From Neolentinus lepideus HHB14362 ss-1 (taxonomy: Eukaryota; Basidiomycota; Agaricomycetes; Gloeophyllales; Gloeophyllaceae): a DNA stretch of 51,135 bases. The position numbers and the translations under genes were made by a program. Under the pieces are notes generated by a model that saw only the letters and a list, made by a program, of their open reading frames with translations, did not search any database and was not told the origin of the DNA. Positions 1 to 11,863 of this stretch are shown in pieces (positions within the stretch are counted from its first letter, which is position 1; the number at the start of each line of letters is the position of its first letter). The stretch is taken from positions 1 to 51,135 of the forward strand of contig KV425619.1 in NCBI GenBank assembly GCA_001632425.1. Reading direction: 5' to 3'.

Positions 1-44
1 ATCAACATTTTGCAGGTCCTCAAAGAGTGAGACTCCCGCAGTGA
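1..44. repeat. Direct repeat copy 1 (window edge)
   Basis: The first 44 bases match positions 7029-7072 with one mismatch. At the second copy the repeat forms the right arm of a 26-bp imperfect palindrome (6969-7044), so copy 1 probably continues leftwards outside the window. The two copies bracket about 7 kb holding the P450 and the MFS pseudogene. It may be the end of a dispersed element; no transposase is visible. Confidence 0.75.
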
Positions 45-1050
45 AGATTGCTGAGCCGACGTCCTCAGTCGTCACGAGGAATACACATTTCAGCACTAAT
101 ACATTGGTTCCCCACGGTGTTAGGACTAGTAACTCCAGGGACGAGAAATCCGGGACGTTGCGGTAAGCGGTCGCCCGCAGTTCACCAAACGGTAGAAGAA
201 CAGACTTTATCTGATATTGTCCCAACGTACGTGACGTCTGTGAGAGTGAGGCAGGAATTTCGCTTTCTTAGCTTCCATAAAATGGACTTTCGTAGCGCTC
301 CGTGATGCATGCCAATCGTCCAATCGTAGCGGTGTGTGAAAAGGCACTTCGGCCCAGGAAGAAGGTAAAAACGCGAACAGAGATCACACTAGTCTGCTTA
401 CTCCGAGCTGTATCGTATCGACTTGCGCAATGAACGGAGCAGCTTCCTGCCAGTGAATAAGCCAATAGGAGGCAGCGGTCGGCCCCTGTGCTTCAATGAC
501 ATCTGCCAGAATGAGACAAATGCAGATTCTCTCACCAATCATAAGCGTCTCGGGTAAACAGTTGACTCCAGCCAACACCCGTGGTCGCTGCAAGGCGTGG
601 AAAGGGAATTCCGCTCTCCGTTGGAGTTATGTTCACGGGGCCGTCGACGACGATCCTAGACTGTGACCCGCGCACATACTAGTCCGCATAATAAAATCGC
701 CAGCACCCACTTGTCCAATACCGATACACCGAGGATCGCAGTCTCTGCTGAAGGGCGGTCAGCTGGCAACTTGAGATCGGGACCACGGATTATGCGAGGT
801 TGCAGCGAGGCACGCGCCCCTAACCTCAAGCACGGACCACGGTAAGTGAATGGTCGCGGAGACGGTGCAGCTGGTGCGAAGGTCATACAAAGGTAGCATG
901 GCCACCCAGGCTGCTCTGCGTATACGGGATAGATCTGATAGACATGCCACTGTGGTACCCGAAGGTCTATTGTACAACATGAAAGAATAATGTCTTGCCT
1001 AACCATATAGACATCAGTAAGGTATAGCTGAACGATTGATCGCGACTTAC
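45..1050. other. Stretch without recognisable gene
   Basis: Open frames up to 116 codons occur on both strands but none resembles a known family, and none has a convincing start with splice pattern. It is the 3' flank of the P450 on the minus strand. Confidence 0.5.
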
Positions 1051-1054
1051 CGGC

Positions 1055-3543
1055 TCAGTCATAGAAATTCTCGAAAATCTTCAGATCCTGCCAAGCATCC
1101 TTTGCCTCGCGCTCGATCGTCTCCCTGATCTCATTGTTCCTGACCTAAGAAATCAAGCGATTCATACCCCATACAATCCTTACGCCGTTTCAGAGCAGCC
1201 GAAGCTTACCTCGATCTTGCACGGGAAAGGGTGCGGCCTTGTATTGAACCCGCTGGTATAGCCAGTCTCCATAGACGCGTCCGGGGTGATCTCGTTACCA
1301 GTGATGGGATGAACGGCCTTGGAGAAGTTGAAAGCCCATAGCAGACGAGTCGCAGTTAAGTAGAGAGCTGTATGAGCCTCGTTAGCGTTCGTGTGAGCAG
1401 GATATTGCATGAGAACTCCTACATCGCTCTGCGAAGTATGCACCTGGACATATACTGCGACAATATTGCGAGTTAGACCTCAAGCCAAACGCGCCTCGTG
1501 TGACTCACCGTCTTCCCCAACCAAAGGAGCTGATAAATGACGCCTGTCAAGAGGACGGTCAATAATACAACTATCACAACTTACGAATGACCCTTAGTAC
1601 CGGTACCAGGATATTGGCGATCACCCAAGAACCTTTCCGGCTAGAGGAGTGCATTTTAACTTTCTCGTCTTTCAAACTGCGCAGTTATGCTGTGCCTACC
1701 TTGAACTCCTCCGGATCCTCGTAAGTCTTCGGGTTCATATGAATGCTCCACAAGTTCCCTAAACTGAGCGCAATGCATCAATGTCCCGTAGTACGCACTA
1801 TTAAAGTGAGGAGACGTACATAATCGCGCCCTTTGGGATGAAGTACTGCCTGCCCTCCCATTCGAATATGTCGTCTTCCGTACTCGCGTGCGGGGTACCG
1901 CCGAGGATGGCTACGGGTCTCCAGCGCAGCTAAAACAAGACATCGGTAACCTGGACATACACTTTTCGTAGTAACTCACAATCTCCTTGATAATAGCCTG
2001 GATTTTCGCAGTCAGGACACAATTAGAATCAGAATTCCAGTGAGCATCGGAAACGCACCTGAACATATACCAGTTTCTCTTCGTCGTCCCAGTGAGGACT
2101 TCTTCCACTGCCGACAACACGATCGAGTTCCTCGTGCGCCTGCCGCTGGACCTCGGGGTGTAACACCAAGGCAAGAACGAGTGATTGCAGTGTAGCGGAC
2201 GTGGTATCTACTCCCGCACCGAAGAGAGAACCAGGCGCACCGTTAAATTCCATGTCGTCTAGCTCAGGATATTTCTCGCGATTCTCAAGCAAGAGTTTCG
2301 CGTAGCTAGGAGAGGGGTCAATGGTGCAAGCGGAGGAATAGAGCAGCAGACCTGTGAGGAGCAATGCCTTGTTGGATCTTCGTCTGGACCTCTTGGACGA
2401 GCGAGCGCAGGTTGGCGCGGCCCTGTTCGCGGAAGTTTATCGCAGCCTTCTTGATCGGGTTCATGAAGGAGGGGAGGAAACGCAGAGCTGGGAATGTTTC
2501 ATGCCCTGCACATGGTCTGCATCGTCAACGAAACAGAAAGGGGAGGGGACGGAAGGAGAGAAAGAGGACGAACATTGTGCGCCGGGGACATTGATGCTAG
2601 TTAAAAAATCGATATTTCGAGCAAGCTTCTGATACGCCCCGTCAGTGTGGATGTCAAGCACTCGCCGACCGTATGCAATTGCGACCACAGAAGAAGCCGT
2701 ATATCTAGGATAAGAACGTCCAGCTTCGAACTGCCGCTGACACATTTCACACAGTTACCTATAGATCTAGAGACTTGGACGTCAGTAATTAGATGGAGAG
2801 TGAATTTTGTGGGAGTGAGTTACGAGATTGTACCAGTCCTCAGGTTTGGACAGGATGTCATGAGCCAGGACTTTGCCTTCCATCTCCATAACCGGGCGGT
2901 AAGCTTGTTCACAAATATGATATAAGAATGCATCAAAATGCGGATGGTGAACATACTATCCACGCTCTTCGGCATCGTTGCCAGATGAAGAGCTTTACGG
3001 TATGCTCTCCAACGTTCCCCGTAAGGTGCAAACAATATCGTTCGGTCTAAGTGTGTGTTTTACGTTGAAAATGCGCATACAAGAAAGAAATATTCGATTC
3101 CTTACTTTCAGTTAGGAGATCGCCTGCCACAACGAATCTCGGTCGAGAACTGTATTTTGTCGACCTTTTCTCCATCAACTCAACCGCAATCTAACGTCGT
3201 GGCGTATCGGGATCAAGCTTCCCTGTCAGCGTCGACAGAGCTTGGAAAAAGATTGTCCGTCACGTACCTCTGGATCACCGATCAATATAGTTGGCGTTGT
3301 CCCATTCCATACCGTCAATACAGGCCCGTACTCTTCATTCCACTTCCTAAATGCAATCCAACTCTTCTCCTTTGGAATATCAAGCTTGTTACCGAAGAAC
3401 GGAAGTGGGCGCTTGTTGCCGGGTGTCGGGGGCATGTTCTTGGGCCGACGCAGTTCCTGTGTAATAATCGAGGTAAGCAGGGCGACAACAACGACACCGA
3501 GCGCCTGCAAGGCGAATTTCGCGACAGTTGTATATAGCGACAT
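1055..3543 (-). CDS. Cytochrome P450 (O-methylsterigmatocystin oxidoreductase-like)
   Basis: Membrane-anchored haem monooxygenase that would act at the ER on a small organic substrate I cannot name. The protein starts MSLYTTVAKF with one N-terminal helix (about residues 8-27) and a Pro-rich hinge (PPTPG). After splicing it keeps every hallmark: FAPYGERWRAYRKAL (helix C), the I-helix GAGVDTTSAT, the ExxR motif in KEILRWRP, PERF, and the haem loop FGWGRRICPG, which is split by an intron after the second Arg. The C terminus ends KIFENFYD. I count at least ten introns of about 45-75 nt with GT-AG borders. One is a 46-nt intron near 2316-2361 which, if missed, looks like a frameshift. The ERW, I-helix and C-terminal signatures resemble the CYP64/OMST group that is abundant in polypores. 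The gene is divergent to an MFS pseudogene. The family call is secure; the substrate is unknown. Confidence 0.9.
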
Positions 3544-4029
3544 GGTAGAACTGCTGCTCTGTCTGATCCAACACGCCGAGGCTTAACTTCTGTGAAGGGT
3601 CAGTGGTGACCTAGCGTACGTCTCCGACGACGAGCAAATAAACAGAACAATATCGGCAACCAGTCAGTCCTATCCGCCTGAACATATCAAGCAAAGGTCT
3701 CGTGGTGAGAGCATGAAATTCTCAGCTGTGTAAGATCAACGTCTTTAGCCATAGATGTGCGAAGAGAGGTCACAAGCAAGGATCAAGTGGCTGCGATTGG
3801 TCGAGCACCTAGGTGGGGATTGGCTGGTACCCCGGGGGGGAAGCATAAAAAGTAAACCCGAAGCCACCTTCGACGTACTACAGTAATCTCCTGGTCTTTT
3901 TGTCCAATGTCGTCCGTCATAGAAGCCCCTTCGACTCTGAGTCTTTGAGATTGGGGTTCCCATCAAAACACTGGATAGAAAGCATGAATACTAATGATGG
4001 GCATCTTCAACGCCGCTTGCTCGACTCCA
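3544..4029. other. Divergent intergenic region
   Basis: Spacer between the P450 start (minus strand) and the start of the plus-strand MFS remnant, so it should hold the P450 promoter. It contains a run of G at 3834-3840. I see no clear TATA box in the correct orientation. Confidence 0.4.
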
Positions 4030-6420
4030 ACACTATATCCCGGTTATTGCAATGACTTTGGGAGTTTTGGAAGACCACCACCTCGACCATGTGCGTCTTT
4101 CTGCCAATTTTGCTAATGCGTACTCACGTCCCACAGGTGCCGGGAATCGCCGCCGTCGAAGACCTCTAGGGTAGCAAGTACGACACTGGCTCACGTCGAT
4201 GAACTCTTCCACAACCTCCGGATGATCGAAGGGCGAGACGTTCTCACATTGCATATCCAGGATAAGGCTCACTTTTCCCTTGATGTTGATTCCTCTCGCA
4301 TGCGCAGGATTCTCTCCATTGGCCTGAATGGAAGCGAGAGACCCTGTTAAGGATGCTATGCTACAGGCCTGCCGGATTAGTGTTAGTTTTCCCCTAACTC
4401 AAAGATCACTTGCGAACAGTCTTTCCCATCCAGCGGTGCTTGCTGACCCCAGCTCGCACCGGTTACGCAACCATCGCTGGAGATCGGCGTGGCACCGCCA
4501 AGACGTTGCAGCATCGTATGTCTTTCTTACCTTCGCTCTCAGGATGCATATAGGCTGTTAACCCCAGACTGTCATGGAAGACTGACATCAATGTTTCCCT
4601 TATCAAACGTCCCTTTATTCTTAGGCGCCGCTATCCTTGGCGGTATCTTCCATTCGTACCGAGTTCCCAAGGAAATCATAGCTCACTGTCGTATCCCCGT
4701 CAGGCATCAACATTCAGTTGTCCGTCTCGATTTCCCATCCAACTTGCCTTCGCATCGTTCACCATGATACCTAACTGCCCTCTCCTCGTGAAATGTGACA
4801 GTGCCCGTTGGTGAGATATCTTACACCCTCATGACACAATCCTAACCCTTGTCTCACAGTCAGCGGCTCCGTGGTTGAATCTGAGACTCTAGGCCGGTGG
4901 TGGTGCTTCTGGATTGTTAGCTTCTTCTTTGGGATCGCCTGTGTCGCGGTCTTCCCATTCGTGCCCGAGACAAATGTATCTCTTCCGAATATTTCACCCG
5001 TCCTCCATGATTTGGTATGCAGTATGATCGTGCCTCCGATGACATTTCGGGCTTGCCACACCTCTGCCTTAGAATGAGGACGCCGAGCGCATAGAAGATG
5101 CCGAGAAAGCACCTGCGAATGTATACCTCCCACCAAGACGTTTCCGAAGAAATACGCCACCTGGTCTCGGTGAGTCCTCCCTCCTGGTGTGTCTGCTAGT
5201 ACTGCGAGCGCTGAAAGTGATCACTCTAAAAGTCAGCTCCTTGTTAGTCCTCCTCAGGTCGCCTCCTTCCCTTGTGGGTAACCTGAAGAGGCTGCCCAGT
5301 GGACAACTTAAGGTAAGGTGATCTCTGTTCGTATTGGTCGTTTTGTGGCTGTCCGCCGTCGTATGTTTTGCGATGTTCTTGTACAGGTACGTACGCAGTG
5401 CCAGTGCAAATATGTACTCATTTCTCCCAGACTAACGACGTACTGGCTAGCCGTACTCTCCATAGTGTCATCCATTGTCTTAGCCACTTTATCTTACAAC
5501 TTCGACACTTGATCCTGGGACCGCAGCCGGCTATGTGATCGAGTCCGACGCGTTAGGTTGACAGTGCTTCTTCTGTATCATCATCGTCTTCTTCGGGATC
5601 GCCTGCGTCGCGTGCCTGGGACCAACGCGCGCAACCCTGAAGAATGCCTCTCCTACCTTCCCTCATTGACCTGTTCGACAGTATGACCACGCCCACGAGG
5701 GCACCTCTGAGCCGTCCACGTCCCTGCCCGAGAAGGAAGACGTCGAGCGCATCGAAGACCTTGATAAAGCCCCCACCGAAGGAGTACCTCCTCCTCGTGT
5801 GTCTGCCAGTGTTGTCGCCACAATGACTTTACTCTATGAACAAAGTAAGCTTCTTGCAGGTTTTCCTTAGGCCACTCCTTTGCCTTGTGAGTACCTGGTG
5901 AATGATGCCCATAGGATATGGTGAGGTAACCTCTGTACCCACTGGCCTGTCTATAGTTATCCTCGATCGCATGGTTCGCGATATTCTCTTAAGGGTACGC
6001 GACTGCACGTTCTCCCTGCACCCATACACTGATGTACTCATTCTTCCCAGCTAATGACGGGCTCTCTCTGCAGTCTCATGAGTAATCTTTGCCATCCCGA
6101 CTTCGACGTGTCCCAAACCTGACTAGTCCCTATCGGATCTATGGTTACTCGGATCATTACGACGTTCATTACCAGGCCGCTCGGCGACTATTCCGCGACG
6201 TGGTTCGTGAAACGCAACAACGGTAAAACACGTCTGAATTTAGGAATGTATATTGATGCGAGGACCGCAAGCGTATACGAGCCCGAGACCAGGCTGTACA
6301 TCATGCTCTTCATGCTCGTACTTGGAAGTTGTCGGATCTGCGGGATCACAACACTTTCGATACCTGCTGCTGTACAAGCTTAGATATAGTGGAGCTTCAA
6401 TCAACGAGCAGGCTTTGAAT
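4030..6420 (+). pseudogene. MFS transporter pseudogene (fungal DHA1-like)
   Basis: Scattered plus-strand pieces, in order, read like a fungal 12-helix MFS exporter. They are MTLGVLEDHHLDHVPG (N-terminal cytosolic segment, 4050s); HAQDSLHWPEWKRETLL near 4300, equivalent to the usual 'DPLNWPxWKRD' just before helix 1; VVESETLG followed by FFFGIACVAVF near 4871; a linker with LPEKEDVERIEDL near 5725; and WFVKRNNG, then after a possible short intron VYEPETRLYIM near 6200-6300, which fits the 'RRNxGVYEPExRL' segment before helix 9. Several stops and frame changes separate these pieces and most transmembrane helices are missing, so it cannot make a transporter. The last 300 bases to 6420 are poorly defined. 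It may once have worked with the adjacent divergent P450. Confidence 0.6.
4860..6125 (+). repeat. Diverged internal tandem duplication in the MFS pseudogene
   Basis: Two copies of about 620-660 bp lie head to tail. Copy A (about 4860-5520) contains 'gggatcgcctgtgtcgcg' at 4931; copy B (about 5530-6125) has 'gggatcgcctgcgtcgcg' 663 bases later. The segment 'gtactcatttctcccag' at 5415 recurs at 6033. The copies differ at many positions and by small indels, so the duplication is old. Confidence 0.7.
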
Positions 6421-6968
6421 CGTACAAGATGCAAAACAATCACCTTCCTCCGGCCATAGGTATCAGGTCAGGCATGCACTGCACCGTTTACGCATGTGTG
6501 GCAGGGTGTAATCGGTGCATCTGCATTTGGGACCAGACCACATTGCTTGAAGAGCCAATCCTGGATTTTTGTAACAGTCAAGACCACCACATCTTATGCA
6601 AAGCTAGCGTAGTAGACATGTCTGTTGTAGCCAGTAGTTCTTTGTCTTGTACATCAGTGCCAGTCAAATTTCATCTACTCATCATTATTGCCATCCTTTC
6701 ACCTCTTTTCGGCCTCTTAGATGTCGGGCGAGGTCTTTCCATCAGCCATGCTCGTGATGATTCTGCAGGTTGTGGCTCTTGGATGTAAAAATTGTGGAAT
6801 TGTGCTTCCACAAAGTTACCCCTGAGTTATGGCGTGTGGTCCATATGATTCTGCCATTCCTGGTGCGCAAATCGCCGGATGTCGCAGGCTAGGATTGCCA
6901 CTCGCAGGAAGGTAAGACAGTTACCAGTCTGTAAGTACATGCACTGTGGGAAACCCAGTCTTTAACAG
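6421..6968. other. Stretch without recognisable gene
   Basis: An open plus-strand frame of 119 codons (6429-6788) has one hydrophobic stretch but matches no family I know. It could be further decayed MFS sequence. Confidence 0.35.
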
Positions 6969-7044
6969 CCTGCAAAATGTTGGTCAAAAGGTATTATCAG
7001 CCAATCAGAGGGCGAGAAATACCTCTTGATCAACATTTTGCAGG
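6969..7044. repeat. Imperfect 26-bp palindrome
   Basis: Arms 6969-6994 and 7019-7044 are reverse complements with two mismatches and a 24-base spacer, so the sequence could form a hairpin. The right arm merges into the 44-bp direct repeat shared with the window start, which suggests the end of a small transposable element. Confidence 0.7.
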
Positions 7045-7072
7045 TCCTCAAAGAGTGGGACTCCCGCAGTGA
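7029..7072. repeat. Direct repeat copy 2
   Basis: Matches positions 1-44 with a single mismatch. It lies about 320 bases upstream of the zinc-module gene start chosen here. Confidence 0.75.
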
Positions 7073-7390
7073 TGGCTGAGTGTGCCTCCTATGATAAGTC
7101 CTAGTCGATAACCGAGCTCTTTTTTCCGGACAAATATATACGTGATATTTTCTCCGAAAATTCGCAATCGGCGTATCGCTCGGTCGCTAGGATGACAAGA
7201 CGTCCGATGTGAAAATTTTCTCGTTGGGCATTGCATTGTCGACACCGTCTCCAGCCGCTTCAGTGTGGTTCATCGCGTCGATATCGCTTTCTGCTAGGTC
7301 TACGTGCTCTGAACCTGAATATACCACGGTTACAAGGCGCATCTCATCGAGGGCTTATATCGTCTTACATGAATATCTGTCTAAGCGGCC

Positions 7391-10300
7391 ATGGGTGGCG
7401 AACACATCACGATGATACCCTCCGAGCCAAGCAACCGCCCACGGCTTCTGTCTCAAACGCGACCCAAGCTCCAGTTTCTTTCCGACAGACTGGTGCGGTC
7501 GGACGTTGATTTGAATGTTTCTGAAGGTACGACTTCCTACCCACCCCCGGTGGCTAGTGTTCCACAAATGACCTCCCGTATCTGCTCGGGCGTGCATTGC
7601 GAGAACGTCCTTCCTTCATTGTGGCTGTCGAAAACCTGCTCCGAGTGTGAGGGGAGGCCACTTGCAGAGATGCAGGCGAAGTTAGCGGGAGGAGGGGAAC
7701 AAAATACGTATAGTATTGAACAAGAGCATGGCACACCGGTGAGTCTTCCGCAAGGTCTTCCATTCAAGCTCCCCCACGTTCGTTTCTTTCTATTCCTCAT
7801 TCCGTCTCGAAGAACTTGCATGCAGATTTTAGCCGTACTCGGTGCACCTCATCACTTTTCCTTATGTCGCTTGGTGATTCAGTGCTAGATGGCCCATTCT
7901 CATTGGTTATACACTTCTAGAAATCCGTTAATGTATCCATGACATTACATGTGCATCAGTCCTCGGCAGCCAGTCACAGCGACACGATACTTGAGGTAAG
8001 TGGTCTGCTTTACAGAGTATAGCCATTTTTTTGTGATGCATTGCACAAGCGAAATCATCCTCGTCACGGTTCTCTGTGACATTCACTGATAACTACGACT
8101 TTTAGAATCACCTCCCGGCGTCTGCTGCACAGCCTCAGCTGGTCATTCGTTGTGCCCGTTGCTCGACAAAATTTTATCCCAAATCGTCTGAGCGGCTATG
8201 TGTGATGTGCAGACTTCACAGACCGTCCTCCATACAACCGGGGGACAAGCCCACGTCGGACGTTCGGCCTGATCCAAAGAAGGACAATCAGCCTTCCCAG
8301 GTGAACTTGCCGTCGCTAAACCTGCCAGTATCCCAGGCTCTGCCTCCCCCCCTATACACAGGGCTAACGATGTTCGTTCAAGACCATGTCAGTCGCCCCC
8401 GAGGCGCCATAGTTTCTAACTTTGCTCCGACGCACCCTGGCGTACCCAAAGCCATACCACACTTCAATGCTCTCGGGGAGCTAATTGACCCTGGAATAGA
8501 TGGCGTCCCCCACGTCAAGGTAATCTTTACACATTATCCTGACGAATGTCATACATGATAACCTTCCGGATAGATATCTAAGCGAGCTTCTGTATTTTCG
8601 TCGGGTTCTCCGCCAATTCTGGTCGCCCTTCCAGTACCTCCACAACCTATTGCGATACCATATACAGTATCTCCCGCACCGTGCAGTGATCCCAGTACTG
8701 CGCCGTCGTTCCAAGGCCCTATCAATCCTCTTCCTGCGCCTGCGAGAATTGACGAACGAATTAACAATATATCGGCTCCTGAACGTCTCACAAGCTCACC
8801 GGTCATGAGGGCCTTGACTCCCCCTCCTTCTACCACACCATCTACTCCGGTTAAGGCGGCACCATCGTCAGTCAACACAACACCGAGCAGCTCTCGTCTG
8901 ATAATCAAGCTTCCTGCTCGGAAGAAACAGACAGGGCCCAGCAATTCGCCCGCCCCAGTTCAAAATCTTCAGCGAGGCACGGTACGTTATTGGAATGGGC
9001 TCGTTCCTCATAAGCACCGGGGCTGGAGCGTTGCGCTGACGTTTTATTTTCGGGTGCCTTTCAGAGAGTATGCGAGATGCCGGGATGTAATAGAGTCGTC
9101 CCTTCGGATTCGACGGCACCAAGATGCGATACCTGCAGCTTGAAGCGCTGGAGAGAGTGGCTGAAAGGCAACCACGAGAATGCCGAGATCCCTCGTAAGG
9201 GCGAAAGTCCAAGCAAAGATGGTAGGCCGCACAAGAGTAGTAGGCCGCGCAAGGTCAAGAATCTAGTCGATCCTGAGGGTAATAGCCGTGGCTCGCGGCG
9301 CACTCGTGAGACTACCCCCAGGCAATTTCCTCCGAGCGACGGGAAGGAGAAGGCGATCTCGGCTCCATCGCACATAGTTCAGACACCACTGGTATCTGTG
9401 CCTGGTGTTCTGGGTGATACTGTGACAGCTGCGGTTTCTCAAGCTTTGACCGACTCAATAATGTCACAAGCTGTCATCTCGTATAGCAATTCATCCCCCC
9501 TTAAGAAAGGTGAAAGCGCCGAAGCACACCCTCCAGCTCTTACTACGGGTAATGCCTTAGAACTGGAACTTGATGACTTGGGGGAATTATGCTATCCTGA
9601 CGAAGAGCCGACGGGCCCAGAGACTGGCGGTCAACCCCTTCCGGACAGTACTAGTGTAGGCCTGACTGCAGCAAACGGCGTTATGGCCGTGGACTCTCCA
9701 AGTACTGTGAATACTGCTGCTGAAGGGATGGATGTCGATAAGACACAGTCCGACAGTGTTATTACCCAGTCGGCGGATATCACTCAACCCATCGCTCCGG
9801 AAGCCCTGGCACAGATATCACAGATCTTGCCGTCATCAGGTGAACATAGTAATATTTTGATGTCTGAAAGGACCGTCCAGCTTGGCGAACTCGGTTCGAT
9901 GCTGGAGGACGTTCCTGTCTTCGAGGATGGACTTTCGGATATATCGGAGTTGACGCCTATGGAGGAATCTACGGATTCTGGGGAGACCGAAATTGACCCT
10001 TCGGGTAGCGAGGATGAGAGTGTATCCGAATCGCGTCCTGCAGGGATACCGTCCTTGAAGCTCAAGATTCCTGTCAGAATGCTCTCAGCAGTGGCGAAGA
10101 CAGCTGACAGGATTTGCAATCATCCCAAATGCAAGAATCCCTTACCGCCGAATTACCGATGGAAACTTTGTGTTCAATGTCGAGAGAAGAACCGGTTGTA
10201 TCAAAGGCAAAGGCTCGGTTGGGATGCTCGAAAGCACTCAACAGACCCTCGGGATGATTTTTACGGCGACACTACAGCGCCGACCAGTCCCTCGAATTCG

Positions 10301-11592
10301 CAGTTATGCGCCTCGGTGAGTAACTAACCTGAATGAAGAACATCCTCCCAATAAATTACATATTTTGAAGGTTCAGGCTTCTTTGGCAAGTCGTGTGTGC
10401 AATCGCAGGTCTTGTAAGACTATTCTTCCTGCTGATTACCGCTGGAAGTTGTGCGATAAATGTAGATCCAAGACGAGATCTTCCCAAGCCCGCAGACGCC
10501 TCGCACTGCATGGTCTCGGCCAGGGAGATGAGTCTCAAGATGATGATGCAACTGGAAGTGACAGAGGTGTACCGAAGACGTTCATCGAGGGTCGATATTA
10601 CCGGAAGAGAGCATACGCCGAAGGAGAAAGCGGTCAAGCCGTGTCAAGTGCTGTACCTCAAGTAAGCTTCATTCTACGTGTGGTCGTAACGCAGTGCTCA
10701 TCTTAGTCCAGTCCACCGCGAAGGCTGACGCATTAGATCACCGAGTTTGCAGGACACCATTCTGCGGGATTCCAGTGTCGCGGAAGTCAAGATCGAAGTT
10801 CTGCGATAATTGTCGCCGTCGAACGACTGCGTCTAATCATGAAGACGATGAGACTTCCGACCCGGACATACCTCTTTCAGTCATTGTCAAACGTAAACGG
10901 AAGAAATTTGATAAGGCGAAGTCGACTTCATTAGTGAGGCGGACGCCAAGATCTATGTGGGCTGGATTTGTTGCACCAACGCTACCCAGGCCAGAGTCTC
11001 AGGTCGCCCTCTATCAACACTTCGGCGCACTTGTGAAAGCCTTCAAAGCTCGGTTATCCAGTTTCTTCAGCGCACAAGGTATCTATATCCAACATCAGGT
11101 TGAGCAGATAGGGAAAATTGACTCGGAGAGCGACCTCCCGGTCATCTTCAAATTTGACGGGGAGTATCACATCGTTGCTTACTCCTGGCACCACCCCAAT
11201 GAAGTGCAGCATTGGGCTGACGATACTACCAAGGTTATGGAGGACGGGTTGGGTCTGAAGTTCCAGTACGTCGAGTATATCACATAAAACATCTCAGCCT
11301 ATCCTGACGCGGATCGTATCTTCCCAATAGTCTTATAGGATCCTTCATTGCCCCGGGCGGCGCCATCGTCACTCGTTTCCACTGTCAGCACGATATCATC
11401 GTACCTGTAACACCGAAAGCGCCCGAAGCCGACGAGACCTTCGTCTCTGAAACGAAGGAGCCGGCAACTGACACAGCTGGCGTCCTTGTGAAACGGATGG
11501 CAGGGGAACTCGAACTCATCGTTCTTGCCGATCGGACACATCCCTTCATTCCCGGACAGAAGATCGTTGTTCGGTTCCGTATGATGGGCTGA
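7391..11592 (+). CDS. Large protein with six C4 zinc-binding-like modules
   Basis: Function unknown. I join seven exons: 7391-7738, 7921-7995, 8106-8519, 8574-8981, 9065-10315, 10371-10661, and 10712-11265 with 11331-11592. All have GT-AG borders and a consistent frame, giving about 1200 residues. Six modules occur with Cys at 65/70/83/86, 157/160/173/176, 418/423/436/439, 766/771/784/787, 842/847/860/863 and 942/947/960/963. Five follow C-x4-C-x12-C-x2-C exactly; the second is C-x2-C-x12-C-x2-C. Modules 4 and 5 share Y-R-W-K-L-C. Long Ser/Pro/Thr-rich and acidic linkers separate them. A basic KRKRKKFDKAK at about 989-999 could be a nuclear signal. The last 170 residues look like a folded domain I do not recognise. 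The spacing suggests zinc binding and perhaps nucleic-acid or protein contact; this is inference. The start at 7391 is the least certain point, as an upstream exon is possible. Confidence 0.75.
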
Positions 11593-11863
11593 TGTTCGTT
11601 CATGACAACTTTGTGTACTGTTATTATCTCATGTTTAGGGCGCAATACATACCTTACCACTCCTAACCATCTCAGAACGCCCATCGCAACTGTCGTATCG
11701 AAATATAGTTGTCTGTAAACCCGCAAACTCAATTGCTTCCGACGCCCAACAGCTCTCGGCCGAAGCCATAAAACCCAATCGCCTGGGCTTGAAAAGATAA
11801 ACTAGTTAGTTACCACATGTCCATCACACTGAAGTCTACTCTGCCGAATCTTGCAGAAACCTA
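11593..11863. other. Convergent 3' intergenic region
   Basis: Short spacer between the stop codons of the zinc-module gene (plus) and the cyclophilin gene (minus). It must hold both 3' ends. No gene is seen. Confidence 0.5.

Noticed and set aside
2300..2370. Apparent frameshift in the first P450 between GIAPH and YAKLLLEN
   Set aside because: A 46-nt GT-AG intron restores the frame and the expected spacing to the I-helix, so no lesion is needed.
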